Below are positions 39,945-50,066 of a stretch of 64,000 nucleotides of DNA, piece by piece. Numbering within the stretch: position 1 is the first letter of the stretch; every line of letters starts with the position of its first letter. The position numbers were made by a program, and so were the translations under genes. The notes under the pieces were generated by a model. That model had not been told where the DNA came from. It saw only the letters and a program-made list of their open reading frames with translations, and ran no database searches. This DNA is from Shinisaurus crocodilurus (lineage: Eukaryota > Chordata > Lepidosauria > Squamata > Shinisauridae), in assembly GCA_021292165.1 (NCBI GenBank), contig CM037876.1, positions 289,455,938 through 289,519,937 of the forward strand. Direction: 5' to 3'.

Positions 39945-40135
39945 AACAGTTGAGGTTTCCAGAAAAGGCTTTTATTGTGCAATCGCCCTGCCTCAGTGGT
40001 GGGATTTTACGGGAAGTCCAGATAATGTCATCTTCCATTTGTAACCTGCCTGTGTTTCCTCACTGCTTTTTTCTTAGCAGAGAAAATCCGTTAAGGACTC
40101 GGAGGGAAAGGCAGAATAGCTCCACAATGTCTTTT
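39945..40135 (+). repeat. Unclassified dispersed repeat, copy 1
   Basis: GCTTTTATTGTGCAATCGCC, GATAATGTCATCTTCCATTT and GGGAAAGGCAGAATAGCTCC match 59040-59250 in order and orientation. The family is not recognised. Confidence 0.6.
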
Positions 40136-40262
40136 GATTGAAATGCTTCTTCTGTCTCGAAGCACACCCTTTCCCCCCTTCTCTTCCTCTTCCCCCCCTC
40201 ATTTCCTCTGTATCTTCGCTTCCCTCTTCTTTTCTCTTCTCTTTAAAGAGAAGAGACACTGA

Positions 40263-40502
40263 GAGCCAGTGTGGCGTAGTGGTTAGAGTGTTGGGGTGGG
40301 ACTCAGGAGATCTGGGTTCTAGTCCTCACTCGGCCATGAAGCTCACTGGGGTACTTTGGGCCAGTCGCTGATTCTCATCCTAACCTACCTCACAGAGTTG
40401 TTGTAAGGATAAAATGGAGATGAGGATGATGATTCTGTAAGCCACCTTGGGTTCCTTGCAGGAAAAAAGCAAGATATAAATGTAATAAATAAATAAATAA
40501 AT
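40263..40502 (+). mobile_element. tRNA-derived SINE (GAGCCAGTGTGG type)
   Basis: A box in GTGGCGTAGTGGTTAGAGTG, B box in GGGTTCTAGTCCTC, LINE-like tail GAGTTGTTGTAAGGATAAAA, and 3' end GATATAAATGTAATAAATAA. Confidence 0.87.
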
Positions 40503-40505
40503 AAG

Positions 40506-40915
40506 CCATTTCCACTCCCCTCCCACCCACCTTCTTACACACAATTTTTGCCATTAGGCTTTCTGCAAGCAGGACTTGATTTATTCTAGGACTTCCCCGA
40601 TCCAGAATACCTTTCAATCCTGGCTCCTAAATTCTGTACTCCTGTGTGTGTATGTCAGAGAGAAAGAAAGAAAAACTAGAGGGAGATAGTAGGAAGGAAA
40701 AGGTGGGCGAGGAGAGGTCCACTTCACAGATAGTCAGTTCTTTGTGACGGAGATGGAAAATAACAATGTCAGGGTAGATTTACTCATTTAAGTCCATCAT
40801 GACATTGTGCATCATTGTAGCACAACAGATAACCTTGCTGAGCAGAAGGCAAGTGAGTCTCACAAGCTCTTTATCCAGGGTTTGTTACAGAGCACTTAGT
40901 AAACGTTGGGACTTG
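40506..40915. other. Unassigned sequence
   Basis: No recognised feature between the SINE and the AT-rich repeat. Confidence 0.35.
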
Positions 40916-42055
40916 GGGTGGATGGATCCATCATTTTCAGTTTCTCAATATTTCAGTCTTAAATTCAGTTCATCCTGAACTTTGAGAATTTTTCCAACCT
41001 TAAGTTGGGTTCATCCCAGACGTTGATTTTTTTTCCTTTTTAATGAAAATTTGTATGCATTTTGGTGCACATTTTTCTTAATACGTGCATCTTTAATATG
41101 CTATTTTGCCTAATATTTGCCTAAGTTTTGGCAAGCAATTTTCCAAATTGAATGCATTTTTGAAAATTACTTCCACTAAGCAGGGATGGGGAATCGGACT
41201 CCAGGACTCGACTCGTGAGTTGGACTGAGTCCCCCCTCTGACTCGAGTCAGACTCGAGTCCCAACATTTTTAATGGGACTCGAGACTCGACTCGGGACTT
41301 GAGACCAAGGACTCGTGTTCCAAAATCGTGTTCCTCAAATGCAACATGGATAGGTTATAGGCAAGTTTATTTTTTAAAAATCATTTCCCTAAAATGCAAC
41401 CTTTCAGACATTTTGGGTTTGGCTGCCTCTGCCTGCCTGTTTGGGGTTCCCAGCCTCCTCTGCCTGCCTGGTCTCTTCTTAACCAGTTCCACAGTTTGAA
41501 TTGTCCAAGATAAAGGCCTCTGCCTGCCTGTTTTGGGGTTCCCTGCCTCTTCTGCCTGTCTGGTTATTTTGGGTTTGTCTGCCTGGTCTGTTCTTGCCAA
41601 AATCAGTTGCAGAGTTTTGAAATAAAAAGGCACACTTGTGCCTAAAATTTATTTAAGCCACACATCTGAAATAGCCTTATTTTGTTGGGGGAAAAAACCC
41701 ATTGATTTTAATAGGGACTCGTGGAGTCAGCTTTGGGAGTGATTCGTGACTCGTGACTCGTGAGTCACCATTTTGGACAAAGGACTCGGACTCGGGACTC
41801 GGGTCCAAAGACTCGTGACCCGTCTCGTGACTTGAGACCAAGGACTCTTCAACATCCCTGCCACTAAGATGCGCATTTTGGAGTGCACAAATAAATGCGT
41901 TCGGTGACTGGAGAACTCCATTGCCAGACTTTTGGAGAAGTGTGAATTTCGAAGGATAACCGAGTTTTGGTTTGTGCATTGGTTCAAAAGTGTGAAATCA
42001 GGTAAGTCTGCATTAAAATTCAAACCAACAGATTTCTTCTCCATTCCTAGTTGGG
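40916..42055 (+). repeat. AT-rich dispersed repeat, TTAAATTCGGTTCATCCTGA family, copy 2, split by hAT copy C
   Basis: Left piece 40916-41180 and right piece 41861-42055 match 21955-22350 in order, with the hAT between them. Minor internal differences are consistent with age. Confidence 0.65.
41181..41860 (+). mobile_element. GACTCG-family hAT, copy C (internal deletion)
   Basis: 680 bp, CAGGGATGGGGAATCGG to CAACATCCCTG, with a perfect 8-bp duplication CCACTAAG (41173-41180 and 41861-41868). The deletion joins AAGGACTC to GTGTTCC at about 41308-41315. It removes the internal terminus copy and the whole transposase fragment except its last few codons. Both GACTCG-rich ends and the CTGCCTGCC stretch remain. 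Confidence 0.94.
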
Positions 42056-42149
42056 ATGCTATCCAGCCTGCATCTATTATACAAAATTAGCATGCTTCCA
42101 GGTACTTCATAAGACAAACTGATCTGTCACTTAGTTTCAACATTAATTT

Positions 42150-42470
42150 AGCTCAGTTAGTAGGGCCAATCCTTGGTGGTTACACAATCCTTAAGGAGAG
42201 CCTCTTCTCATCCCAGCCTGTCCGTGTCTTAAGATCTTCTGTAGAGACCCTTCTCTGAGTACCCTCTTTAGCAGAGGTGCTTTATGTATGCACAAAAGAG
42301 AGGGCCTTTTCTATGGTGGTGCCCCAACTTCTCAAATGCTTGGCCCGAAGAGGTTCAATGGGCATTGACATTACAATTTTTCTGATGGCCTTTCTATTTG
42401 ACCAGACATTTTAGAAGACATTTTGTTCTGTCTTTATGTTTCAGCTTGCTTCATTTTGCTTAGGGAACAA
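42150..42470 (+). mobile_element. L2-like LINE ORF2 remnant
   Basis: GTCTTAAGATCTTCTGTAGA, GAGAGGGCCTTTTCTATGGT and GGTGCCCCAACTTCTCAAAT correspond to the (E)RAFSVVAPQLL region of L2-like ORF2. Confidence 0.6.
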
Positions 42471-42489
42471 TCATATGTTCCCTAAACAT

Positions 42490-42908
42490 TGTCTGAGGGG
42501 CCACACAATAGTTCGGATTCCCGGGTCCAAGGTCGGAGACTGTGCTCTGACCTTGGAACTGGGGATCAGAGCTCCAACCCCCCTCCCCCTCACAGCTGAC
42601 AAGGAAAGAACTGCACCGGCTTCTCTCCGAGGTCAGGAAAGTGACCTTGGAGAGGGGCCAAAGGGGGCATTTCAGGGGAGGGGAGGGGAGGGGAGGAGAC
42701 TGGAGTGTCCAGGATACGAGATATCCTGAAGCTGCCCCAGCCTCTGAGACATCTTTGCTAGGTGGCTGAAAATGGCTGTCTAGTGAAAATGCAGCGCAGG
42801 AGGTGTGGGGAGGCGAAGATCACCTCCACTGCTCCTCCTGCTCTGCATTGGATGAGCATGAGCCTCCGAGATTGGAGGCTTACGTTCATCTCCATAGGAT
42901 TGCGCCCT
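42490..42908 (-). mobile_element. GC-rich MITE, CCGAGGTCGGAG family
   Basis: GGTCCAAGGTCGGAGACTGT, CTCTGACCTTGGAACTGGGG and the right end CCATAGGATTGCGCCCTTA match elements at 37620, 47185 and 58286. It separates the L2-like pieces at 42150 and 42960. Confidence 0.55.
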
Positions 42909-42959
42909 TAATTGGTTATTGTATTTTATTATGGCTATCTGATTTTTAAAAATATTGTA

Positions 42960-43520
42960 TTTATATGTTTGTGTGATTCTGGCCCACTAGCACTGGCTGC
43001 CTGTATGTTTCCAAGCTCAATTCAAGGTGCTGGTTTTAACCTATACAGCCTTACACAGCTCAGGAGGGCAATACCTGTTGGAGAAGCTCTCCTGACATGA
43101 ACCTACCCAGATACTATGATTGACATCTGAGGCCCTCCTCCAAGTGCCTCTTCTGAGGGAGGCTTGGAAAGTGGCAACAAGGGAGAGGGCCTTCTCAGTG
43201 GTGGGCCCCCCAATTGTGGAATGCTCTGCCCAATGAGGTCTGTCTGGCACTAACATTGTCATCTTTTCAATGCCAGGTTAAGACTGTCCTCTGCTCCCAA
43301 GCATTTGATGGCATCTGTTGGGGAATTTATGTCAGTTGCTTTTATCAGGTCTAGTATGTCATTGTAACTGTTCTTGCTGTTTAAAATGTTTTAAACCTTG
43401 TATGTTAACGATTTTATATTACATTGTTATTATCCTGCATTTTTGGTTTGTAATTTTTGTGAACTGCCCAGAGAGCTTTGGCTACCAGGCAGTGTAGAAA
43501 TGAAATAAATGGGCTTTTAT
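42960..43520 (+). mobile_element. L2-like LINE ORF2 end and 3' UTR
   Basis: CACTGGCTGCCTGTATGTTT is the HWLPV motif, GAGGGCCTTCTCAGTGGTGG the RAFSVV region. The tail is GAACTGCCCAGAGAGCTTTG then AATGAAATAAATGGG. Confidence 0.72.
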
Positions 43521-44214
43521 AAAGCATCATTGGCACCAATGGAATTGAAAGAAGTCTAAATGCAGCACAGTGGAGGGGAAAGCAGGAAAAAGCTCTTAAC
43601 TCCAACCAGTTGATTAGAGATAAGAGATTTCCTATTCCAGGAGAGTGGGGCTGTGGGGGAAGCTGTCGGGGTTGATGGAAACCCTCTGCAGGCCATATCT
43701 GTTCCGTGGGCTTTTTATACTCATCCCTGGTGGAGGGCATGTTAGTCTTTTAAAAAAACCCCCAAAACTTGGTCAATTCCAAAATGGTTCAGATGATACC
43801 TTTTCCTTGGACTGCCTATGTTGGTAATGATAGTGTCCTATTCCATCAGCAGGTATAAGTTTTATTTGCTACTTGTAGAGGGCAGTCTTGTTTTTATTCC
43901 TGTTTCAAAAAGACAGAAGGCATCCTTCAGCACTGGCTCTTAAAACATTTTGGTATTGGTCCAAAATAATTTGGGGGAAAATCTTTTCCTGTCAATCTCA
44001 GTGCAGGTTTTTGACAGATGAATGGTGGTGGTGATAGGGAGTAGGAATTGTTGTTTTTTTAAGCCCGCAGGGTAAGTGGCAAATGTGAGATGGTGCTTTT
44101 GTATTATTCTTATTCTGAATTTTAGATCAAATGTCCACCCCGGCTTCTGTACTTCCATTCACAAACACAGGTTAGAATTTGCACTCCATACTTTAGTCCA
44201 TATTCTCAAGATGC
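43521..44214. other. Unassigned sequence
   Basis: About 700 bp with no recognised repeat or coding signature. Confidence 0.35.
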
Positions 44215-44218
44215 TTTA

Positions 44219-44324
44219 AAGCACAATCCGATGCAAGTTTAGACAGAAAAATGGGCTGGCTGGGGCATGCTGGGAGTTGTAGGCCATTTTTTCTGTCTAA
44301 ACTTGAATAGGATTGCACCCTTAA
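44219..44324. mobile_element. Foldback MITE (TTTAGACAGAAAA family)
   Basis: AAGCACAATCCGATGCAAGT, then TTTAGACAGAAAAATGGG pairs with CCATTTTTTCTGTCTAAACT and TGAATAGGATTGCACCCTTA. The core is GGGGCATGCTGGGAGTTGTA. One half of the palindrome core is deleted. Confidence 0.72.
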
Positions 44325-44467
44325 ATGAGTTTATTAAACCCTAAATATTATTTAACAACTTCTTTGTGTAGTTAGGATGGTTAAAGCTTTCTCTCTCACT
44401 CCTTTAATATACGTTTATGGGAGCGTTCTTCTTTGTTCAGTCATATCTTGTATCCTGAAATTAGCAA

Positions 44468-44605
44468 CATAGATTCATAGATCATAGAATTAGAAGGAGC
44501 CTACAAGGCTATCGAGTCCAACCCCCTGCTCGATGCAGGAAACTAGAGGAGGGGTCTCCCATCCAAGTAATAACTGGGCCTGACCCGACTTAGCTTTCCA
44601 CAGGG
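44468..44605 (-). mobile_element. CR1 3' end, antisense
   Basis: AGATTCATAGATCATAGAAT, CGAGTCCAACCCCCTGCTCG and TCCCATCCAAGTAATAACTG are the antisense CR1 terminus with an ATTCATAG-type tail. Confidence 0.82.
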
Positions 44606-45189
44606 GTTTAGAAGTCTGGAGAAAGGGCCTGTATTATATAACATACCTCTGAGCAATTACAGGGTGGGGGGAGGGGCTAGTCACGTTTAGCCCACATTGC
44701 AATGTTGCCTCCCAGCATAAAGCTGGATTCCCCCCCCCCCCCACACACACAGTAGTAAGTAACTCAGTTGTACAGTTACGGTTCTCAGTTTTATTCCCGT
44801 ATTAGCCATAGGTCGTTACAGAAATGTACATAAAACAATTCATAACGAAGTCCATAACTTACTAATTGTTATAGTGGACAAAAGCAGAGCAACTTGAGCT
44901 GTTATTTTACAATAATCGCGGCAGCACTTCACGATGTGGGACTCAATAAAGGCGACGTGAGATTTAAATAGTGCCGTGGCATACGTGGAGTAAAGTACAC
45001 TCTTCGACATTTATTTGCATGGCAAGCATTCAGTACAATGAACGTGGATAGAGCAGGGGAGGCTGGTGGCAGCTGTGTCAGTGGGGCTCCACTCCTTATC
45101 CACGGCAGCTTTTTTGTGTGAGCTGTATAGGAGCTATCCATGGTGCTGAAACTCCATCCCCCAAATAGGTTCACAACCATGGAGCACCA
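44606..45189. other. Mixed unassigned sequence with decayed foldback
   Basis: A C run lies at 44730-44742. The part 45055-45189 (GGGGAGGCTGGTGGCAGCTG, GCTATCCATGGTGCTGAAAC) is related to the foldback element at 35010. Nothing else is recognised. Confidence 0.4.
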
Positions 45190-45212
45190 TGGATTTCATA
45201 GATTTCATAGAT

Positions 45213-45910
45213 CAGGGGTCCTCAAACTTTTTAAACAGGGGGCCAGTTCACTGTCCCTCAGACTGTTGGGGGGCCGGACTATAGTTTGAAAAAAATATGA
45301 ACGAATGGATCAAGTAAAAAAAAAAAGGACCCGGGTCCTTTTTTTTTTACTTGATAGGGGTGAATTTTTTCCCCCTTAAATGGAAAGTTATTTTATTTAT
45401 TTATTTTATTTTATTTCATTTCATTTTTATACCGCCCAATAGCCGAAGCTCTCTGGGCGGTTTACAATAATTAACAAGACAGTCCCTGCCCGCAGGCTTA
45501 CAATCTAAAAAGACACGACACACAAGGAAAAAGGAATGGGGAGGGAAGAAGAGGGAATATTAATGAATACTCCTGGCAGGGCTGGTGGTATTTACATATA
45601 TAGTTGCACAATTATTTCAGGCCTAACATGAATATACTTTTGTTTTTGCCATCACACAAATGAGCATACTCTGCTTCAGTCCAAAGTAGCATTTTTGAAA
45701 CATTAGAAATCTGACTTAGCTACATCAGCTCATACATAAGAGGTAAAACACCACCACTAATTTTTCCATATGATGGAAAAGAATTAAAAGAATCAGTGCT
45801 TGAAACGAAAGAGTTAAAAAAAAGTCTGCTTCCGCCAATTGGCCGGCGGGCCGGATAAAAAGACAAGGCGGGCCGGATGTGGCCCGCGGGCCTTAGTTTG
45901 AAGACCCCTG
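45213..45910 (+). mobile_element. hAT element resembling OposCharlie1 (OC1)
   Basis: 698 bp, CAGGGGTCCTCAAACTTTTT at the left and AGTTTGAAGACCCCTG at the right. A perfect 8-bp target duplication TCATAGAT lies at 45205-45212 and 45911-45918. The terminal text (GGGGGCCAGTTCACTGTCCC, then CAGACTGTTGG) is what I recall for the OC1 family, a hAT known for horizontal transfer among vertebrates. The identification needs a search. It has no transposase and is non-autonomous. An L2-like fragment is nested at 45395-45567. It lies inside a CR1 3' tail. Confidence 0.88.
45395..45567 (-). mobile_element. L2-like LINE fragment nested in the OC1-like element (copy 2)
   Basis: A TTTATTTTATTTCATTTCA tail, ACCGCCCAATAGCCGAAGCT, CAGTCCCTGCCCGCAGGCTT and GACACGACACACAAGGAAAA are nearly identical to 19896-20050. 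Confidence 0.7.
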
Positions 45911-45918
45911 TCATAGAT

Positions 45919-46060
45919 CATAGAGTTGGAAGGAGCCTACAAGGCTATCGAGTCCAACCCCCTGCTCAATGCAGGAAACTAGAGGAGGGGTCTCCCATCC
46001 AAGTAATAACCAGGCCTGACCCTGCTTAGCTTTCCACACTCAGACAAGCTGAGCCAGCGT
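45919..46060 (-). mobile_element. CR1 3' end, right piece
   Basis: CATAGAGTTGGAAGGAGCCT to GCTTAGCTTTCCACAC matches 44468-44605. Its tail (TTTCATAGAT units at 45194-45212) lies left of the OC1-like insertion. Confidence 0.84.
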
Positions 46061-46520
46061 AAGGATGGGTCCTATGAAGCTCAAACAAAAAGATGCAATG
46101 GGAGCCCCACTGACAGAGGGGTCACCCACCTCCACTGGTATAGAGGGAGGAGCAGCAAGCTGCTAACCTGACCTACGTGTGCTCCTTAGAACATTTCTAC
46201 ACATATTCTAATGAATGCATGCAGGTCAGGGGTGGAGCCTCTCCACTCCCTGGCGCCCCACATTCATTCATATGACTAAAAAGGGCATCAGTTATTCGAC
46301 TGTAGGGGATTAAGTAAATGTAGTCAGGGACACCATTTTAGTGGGGCTAATCCTGTCCTCTGATCCCGGTGAGTTCATTTCCTTTGGGGAAGTGGGATTT
46401 CCCCCTTTTTAGTGATCGCAGCTCATTTATTTTGCCCCATAGAACAAAGCTGGACCCACTGAGGATTGAGCCAATCCCAACTTGCCCAAGTCTGCCCTGA
46501 GTCTTTTTTTCTTGGCCACA
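46061..46520. other. Unassigned sequence
   Basis: No recognised feature apart from text at 46095-46140 resembling the 35010 foldback family (GGAGCCCCACTGACAGAGGG). Confidence 0.35.
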
Positions 46521-46528
46521 CTAGAGCA

Positions 46529-47070
46529 CAGGGCCGGCGCTACTGCTAGGCAGACCCAGGCGGCTGCCTAGGGCGCGTGGCGGAAGAGGGCGCAGAAACG
46601 CTGCGCACCTTCCTCGCCGCCGGCGTGCTCCTGCCCCGCCTGCTGCCTCCGCCGTGCCTCCCCGCCCGCCCGCCGCTGCCGCTGCCGCACCTCCCCCTCC
46701 CCGCACGCGCGCCCGCACGCCAGCCACCTACCTACCTTCGCGTCGTTTCCGGAGCCCCGCCGGCATTGTTTTGGCGGGAGGAACCAGGGCAACAGGGCTT
46801 AAACAGCCCTGTTGCCCTGGTTTCCCCGGCAAAAAAAAAAAGCGCGGGGGTCCCGTCGTGTCGGAGGAGGAGGCGGCGGCAGCAGCCAGCAGCCAGCAGC
46901 CAGCAGCCAGCAGCGGGGGGGGGGAGGTAGGTGGTGGTGGCGTCGTCGTCGTCGTGGGGGGGGGGTTTGCAGAGCAGGGCTGCTTTGCTCCGGGGCCCCC
47001 CCACGGCACGAGAGGGGGGGCGCTAAATATAATTTGGCCTAGGGCGCCAAACAGCCCTGCACCGGTCCTG
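46529..47070. mobile_element. GC-rich hAT MITE with perfect target duplication
   Basis: CAGGGCCGGCGCTACTGCTA at the left, GCACCGGTCCTG at the right. A perfect 8-bp duplication CTAGAGCA lies at 46521-46528 and 47071-47078. The GGCGGCTGCCTAGGGCGC end repeats near the right as TGGCCTAGGGCGCC. CpG-dense, with a CAGCAGCCAG tandem repeat at 46877-46915 and a hairpin at 46773-46836 shared with 14248-14308. Frames of up to 159 codons are composition artefacts. Confidence 0.88.
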
Positions 47071-47184
47071 CTAGAGCATGACATACAGACAGAACCCAGA
47101 AGTCTCTCTCTGTCTGTCTCTCTATCTTTCTGACAGTCTGCCTATATCGTCTACGTTAATTATGATATTCTGACAATTATGGGC

Positions 47185-47670
47185 AGCACCATCCAATGTG
47201 GCCACCCATAACCCTCCAAACGCAGAGGATTACAGGCATCCAGTGGAAGGCAGGAGGAATGTGGAGGCAAGGATTGCCTCCATGCTTCCCTCGCCCTCCA
47301 AAAGACTTAGATGACCAATTTCGGCCATCTAAGTGTTTTACCCCTTCTTGAAAGGATGAGGGGCTGAGGCCCCCCAACTCTGGTACAAGCTCTCTCCTGT
47401 GGCCCGCCTGGCACCAACTTTACAATCTTTTCGGTGCCAGGTTAAGACTGCCCTCTATATTGAGGCCTTTAACTCTACATAGTGTATGGCGGGGTGGTTT
47501 CTTTTTTAATTGGTCTCACTGCACTTCCTGTTTATTTATATGTTTGTTTGTTTTTAAAATTGGGTTTTTAAATTTTGTATAATGGTTTTATTGTATATTG
47601 TATTGTGTGTTTTTATGGATTGTTGTAAACTGCCCAGGGAGCTTCGGCTGTTGGGCAGTATATAAATAAA

Positions 47671-47715
<45 letters not shown>

Positions 47716-47990
47716 AATAATAAAAAAGGCAACACTGGGATTCCTCATATCCCAGCAGAGCCTCCTTCCTCCCGCCCCTCTCCCCGCTCCCCCAGCACCG
47801 GCCCCAAAGTTGGTATTCCATCTTTGGTGCCTCAGCTGCGCGGAAAGAACCATCCTGGCTGCGATGGTGGAGGGAATGCCCTCGGAAGTCGGAGTCCCAG
47901 GTCGGACCTCGGAGGGCTTTTCCGAGGTTGGAGCGGGGACTCTGCCTTTTCCTATGGCTATCCAGTGTCTACTGGCCATAGGATTGTGCC
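47185..47990 (-). mobile_element. CAATGTGGCTGCCCATAACC-family MITE, split by an L2-like LINE
   Basis: The left piece 47185-47385 (CCAATGTGGCCACCCATAAC) and the right piece 47725-47990 (CGGAGTCCCAGGTCGGACCT, CCATAGGATTGTGCCCTAA) are two halves of one element. The LINE 47386-47724 lies between them. Confidence 0.62.
47386..47724 (+). mobile_element. L2-like LINE 3' end with (ATT)n tail
   Basis: GGCACCAACTTTACAATCTT, TTCGGTGCCAGGTTAAGACT, CTGCCCAGGGAGCTTCGGCT and TATATAAATAAA lead into about 17 ATT/AAT units at 47671-47721. Confidence 0.8.
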
Positions 47991-47994
47991 CTAA

Positions 47995-49055
47995 TAGTGT
48001 TAGAACAGCCACTCTGTTCTCATTCTATATTCTTTTGATGAGTTGCTTGCCTTGACCTCACTTACTTATATTGGGCATTTACGCATATCCCCTAAATCTA
48101 AGTGTAGGGATTGCCTAAGATGTATAGAAATGTGAGAGCACATCTGGTAATTGAAAAGATGGGGGGGGGGAAGCACCCAGTAATAATAAAGTGCTCATTT
48201 TGAAGCAACAGTGATGAAGATAATGGATAATAGCCAGGCAGGCCGCACGCACTTGGCGGACAAAATTAATCATGGGCTCCACAATGCAAAACAAGAGCGA
48301 CAAGTACAATAAAACATTTAAAGACAAGAATGGATTTTAATTTTAAGAGTCGTAATAAAACAATACGATAATGAGGATATCCAAGGCAGATCCGTGCATA
48401 TAGAATCGAAACAAGAGACAAAATTAAAGCTATACATAATATTTAATTTGCACTTCCAATACATTCTAAAGCGTAATATTGACTTTAACAAATGGTTAGG
48501 AGGGCGGGGGTGGGGGACACACAATTTGAAGATCCCGTCATGTCTGCGCCATTCGAGAGAGTTGAGCAGAGAAAGAATGTATGATATGAAGTAAGAGGCA
48601 GAAGTTCAAATGGTACACACTGATTTTCCAGCCGGCATTTAACAAAAGAAATCTCTGGAAACATTTGCAATTCCATTTAGTCAGACCGGAATTAATAAGA
48701 TAAGACCTAGAATTAAAGAGGTGATTAATGGTGCAAAATTATTTTAAAGTGGTTTTGTATCTTGCAGATATATTTTCATTAGGCCTCTAGCTATGGCACC
48801 AAGGGGATCATGTTCTGCTGTTGCTGTCGCGTACGTTTTGTTGTTATTCTTTCATTTGCTTGTACAGTCGGCATATGCTGAACATCATCTGCTGAACAAA
48901 AATGCAGCCACTCCACGTTCTGGTAATTCCAGCAACTCTGCAAAGCATTAACTGATCTGGTTAGAATTGTAAGTTTTTCATTTCTCGATTCCATAACTGG
49001 GACTGGTTTAGGTCTCTTGTGTTTGCACTAGAGATTTATTTAGGGTTGCTTCACA
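47995..49055. other. AT-rich apparently single-copy DNA
   Basis: About 1 kb with no recognised repeat except a G run at 48162-48170. Several TAAT cores are present at 48180-48770. Possible conserved non-coding sequence, untested. Confidence 0.35.
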
Positions 49056-49063
49056 CACTACAC

Positions 49064-49170
49064 CAGTGTTCTCCAACCTTGGGTCCCCAGATGTTTTTGG
49101 CCTACAACTCCCAGCATGTCCCAGCCAGCTATGCCAAAAACATCTGGGGACCCAAGGTTGGAGAACACTG
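49064..49170. mobile_element. Palindromic hAT MITE, 107 bp
   Basis: CAGTGTTCTCCAACCTTGGG at the left and CCAAGGTTGGAGAACACTG at the right. The flanks CACTACAC and CACTACAT match at 7 of 8. It has lost part of one arm compared with 63693-63827. Confidence 0.88.
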
Positions 49171-49178
49171 CACTACAT

Positions 49179-49446
49179 CGTGGAAAACGTGTGTTTGCTA
49201 CCACGTACATGGTGAGTAATCATAGCCAATCCTGGCACCTTGGTGTTTCTATCTGTAAAATGCACATATTTGCAAATTTACATTTGTTGTTGTTGGTGTG
49301 TACACACACACACACACACACACACATCACTAACATAAAATGTAATTTTTGTGAAAGTTTATATTGTTTTCCTTGGAAAAACATTTATAATGTTAAGTAT
49401 TATATGGGCCATTTGGTTGTGCCATTGCCTGGACGAGTACATCAGA
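49179..49446. other. Unassigned sequence with (CA)n
   Basis: A CA tract of about 24 bp lies at 49303-49326. No other feature. Confidence 0.45.
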
Positions 49447-49545
49447 TGAACATAAGAAGATAAGAAGAGCTCTGCTGGGTCAGACCAAGGGTCCATCTAG
49501 TCCAGCATTCTGTTCACACAGTGGCCAACCAGCTGCCCACGGGAT
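49447..49545 (-). mobile_element. CR1 3' end, antisense, truncated
   Basis: GAACATAAGAAGATAAGAAG then CAGACCAAGGGTCCATCTAG and CCAACCAGCTGCCCACGGGA are the CR1 3' terminus. Confidence 0.83.
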
Positions 49546-49550
49546 CCTAG

Positions 49551-49645
49551 CGGGCAACCAGATGGCAACCAGGGGGAGGGCCTTTTCTGTTGTGGTGCCC
49601 CACCTTCGGAATTCTCTCCCCACTGAAGTGTGACAGGCACCATTC
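49551..49645 (+). mobile_element. L2-like ORF2 fragment
   Basis: GGGAGGGCCTTTTCTGTTGT, GGTGCCCCACCTTCGGAATT and CTCTCCCC encode RAFSVVVPHLRNSLP-like residues. Confidence 0.65.
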
Positions 49646-49727
49646 TTGATGCGGTTGCGATGCCCTAGCCCAGTCTTCCTCCCAAGCCATCTCCTCCTCA
49701 GCAGTCGGACTGGGAATGCCACTGACT

Positions 49728-50066
49728 GGGTTCAGACAGCACAATAACCCCCACTTAAGAGTTGAGTATGGGTTGTCATTGAACTGTGGGTTGTTGTTGA
49801 AATGTGGGTTCTTGTGTTGTCTGAACCCAGCTGTGCTAACGAGCCATGGCTTGTTAACCATGAACAACCCATGAAGAGAACCCATGATTTGTTGTTGGGT
49901 TGTGAACTGTGGGTTCGTTCACCATGGTTTGTTATCTCAGCTGAGTTCAGACAACATGACAACCCATGCTTCTTCAACAACAACCCACAGTTCAACGGCA
50001 ACCTACACTCACTCAACTCCTACTCAACCCTTGAGTATGGGTTATCGTGTTGTCTGAACTCAGTCA
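49728..50066. mobile_element. Foldback element with TGGGTTCAGACA ends
   Basis: The left end CTGGGTTCAGACAGCACAAT and the right end TCGTGTTGTCTGAACTCAG are inverse. The interior is built from repeated AACCCA, GGGTTGT and AACCATGG words in both orientations. TTGTCTGAACCCAG also occurs internally at 49818, so the left 100 bp is itself a small inverted unit. Confidence 0.72.

Noticed and set aside
46577..47133. Open frames of 117-159 codons on both strands
   Set aside because: They lie entirely within the GC-rich hAT MITE 46529-47070 and its CAGCAGCCAG repeat. Composition artefact.
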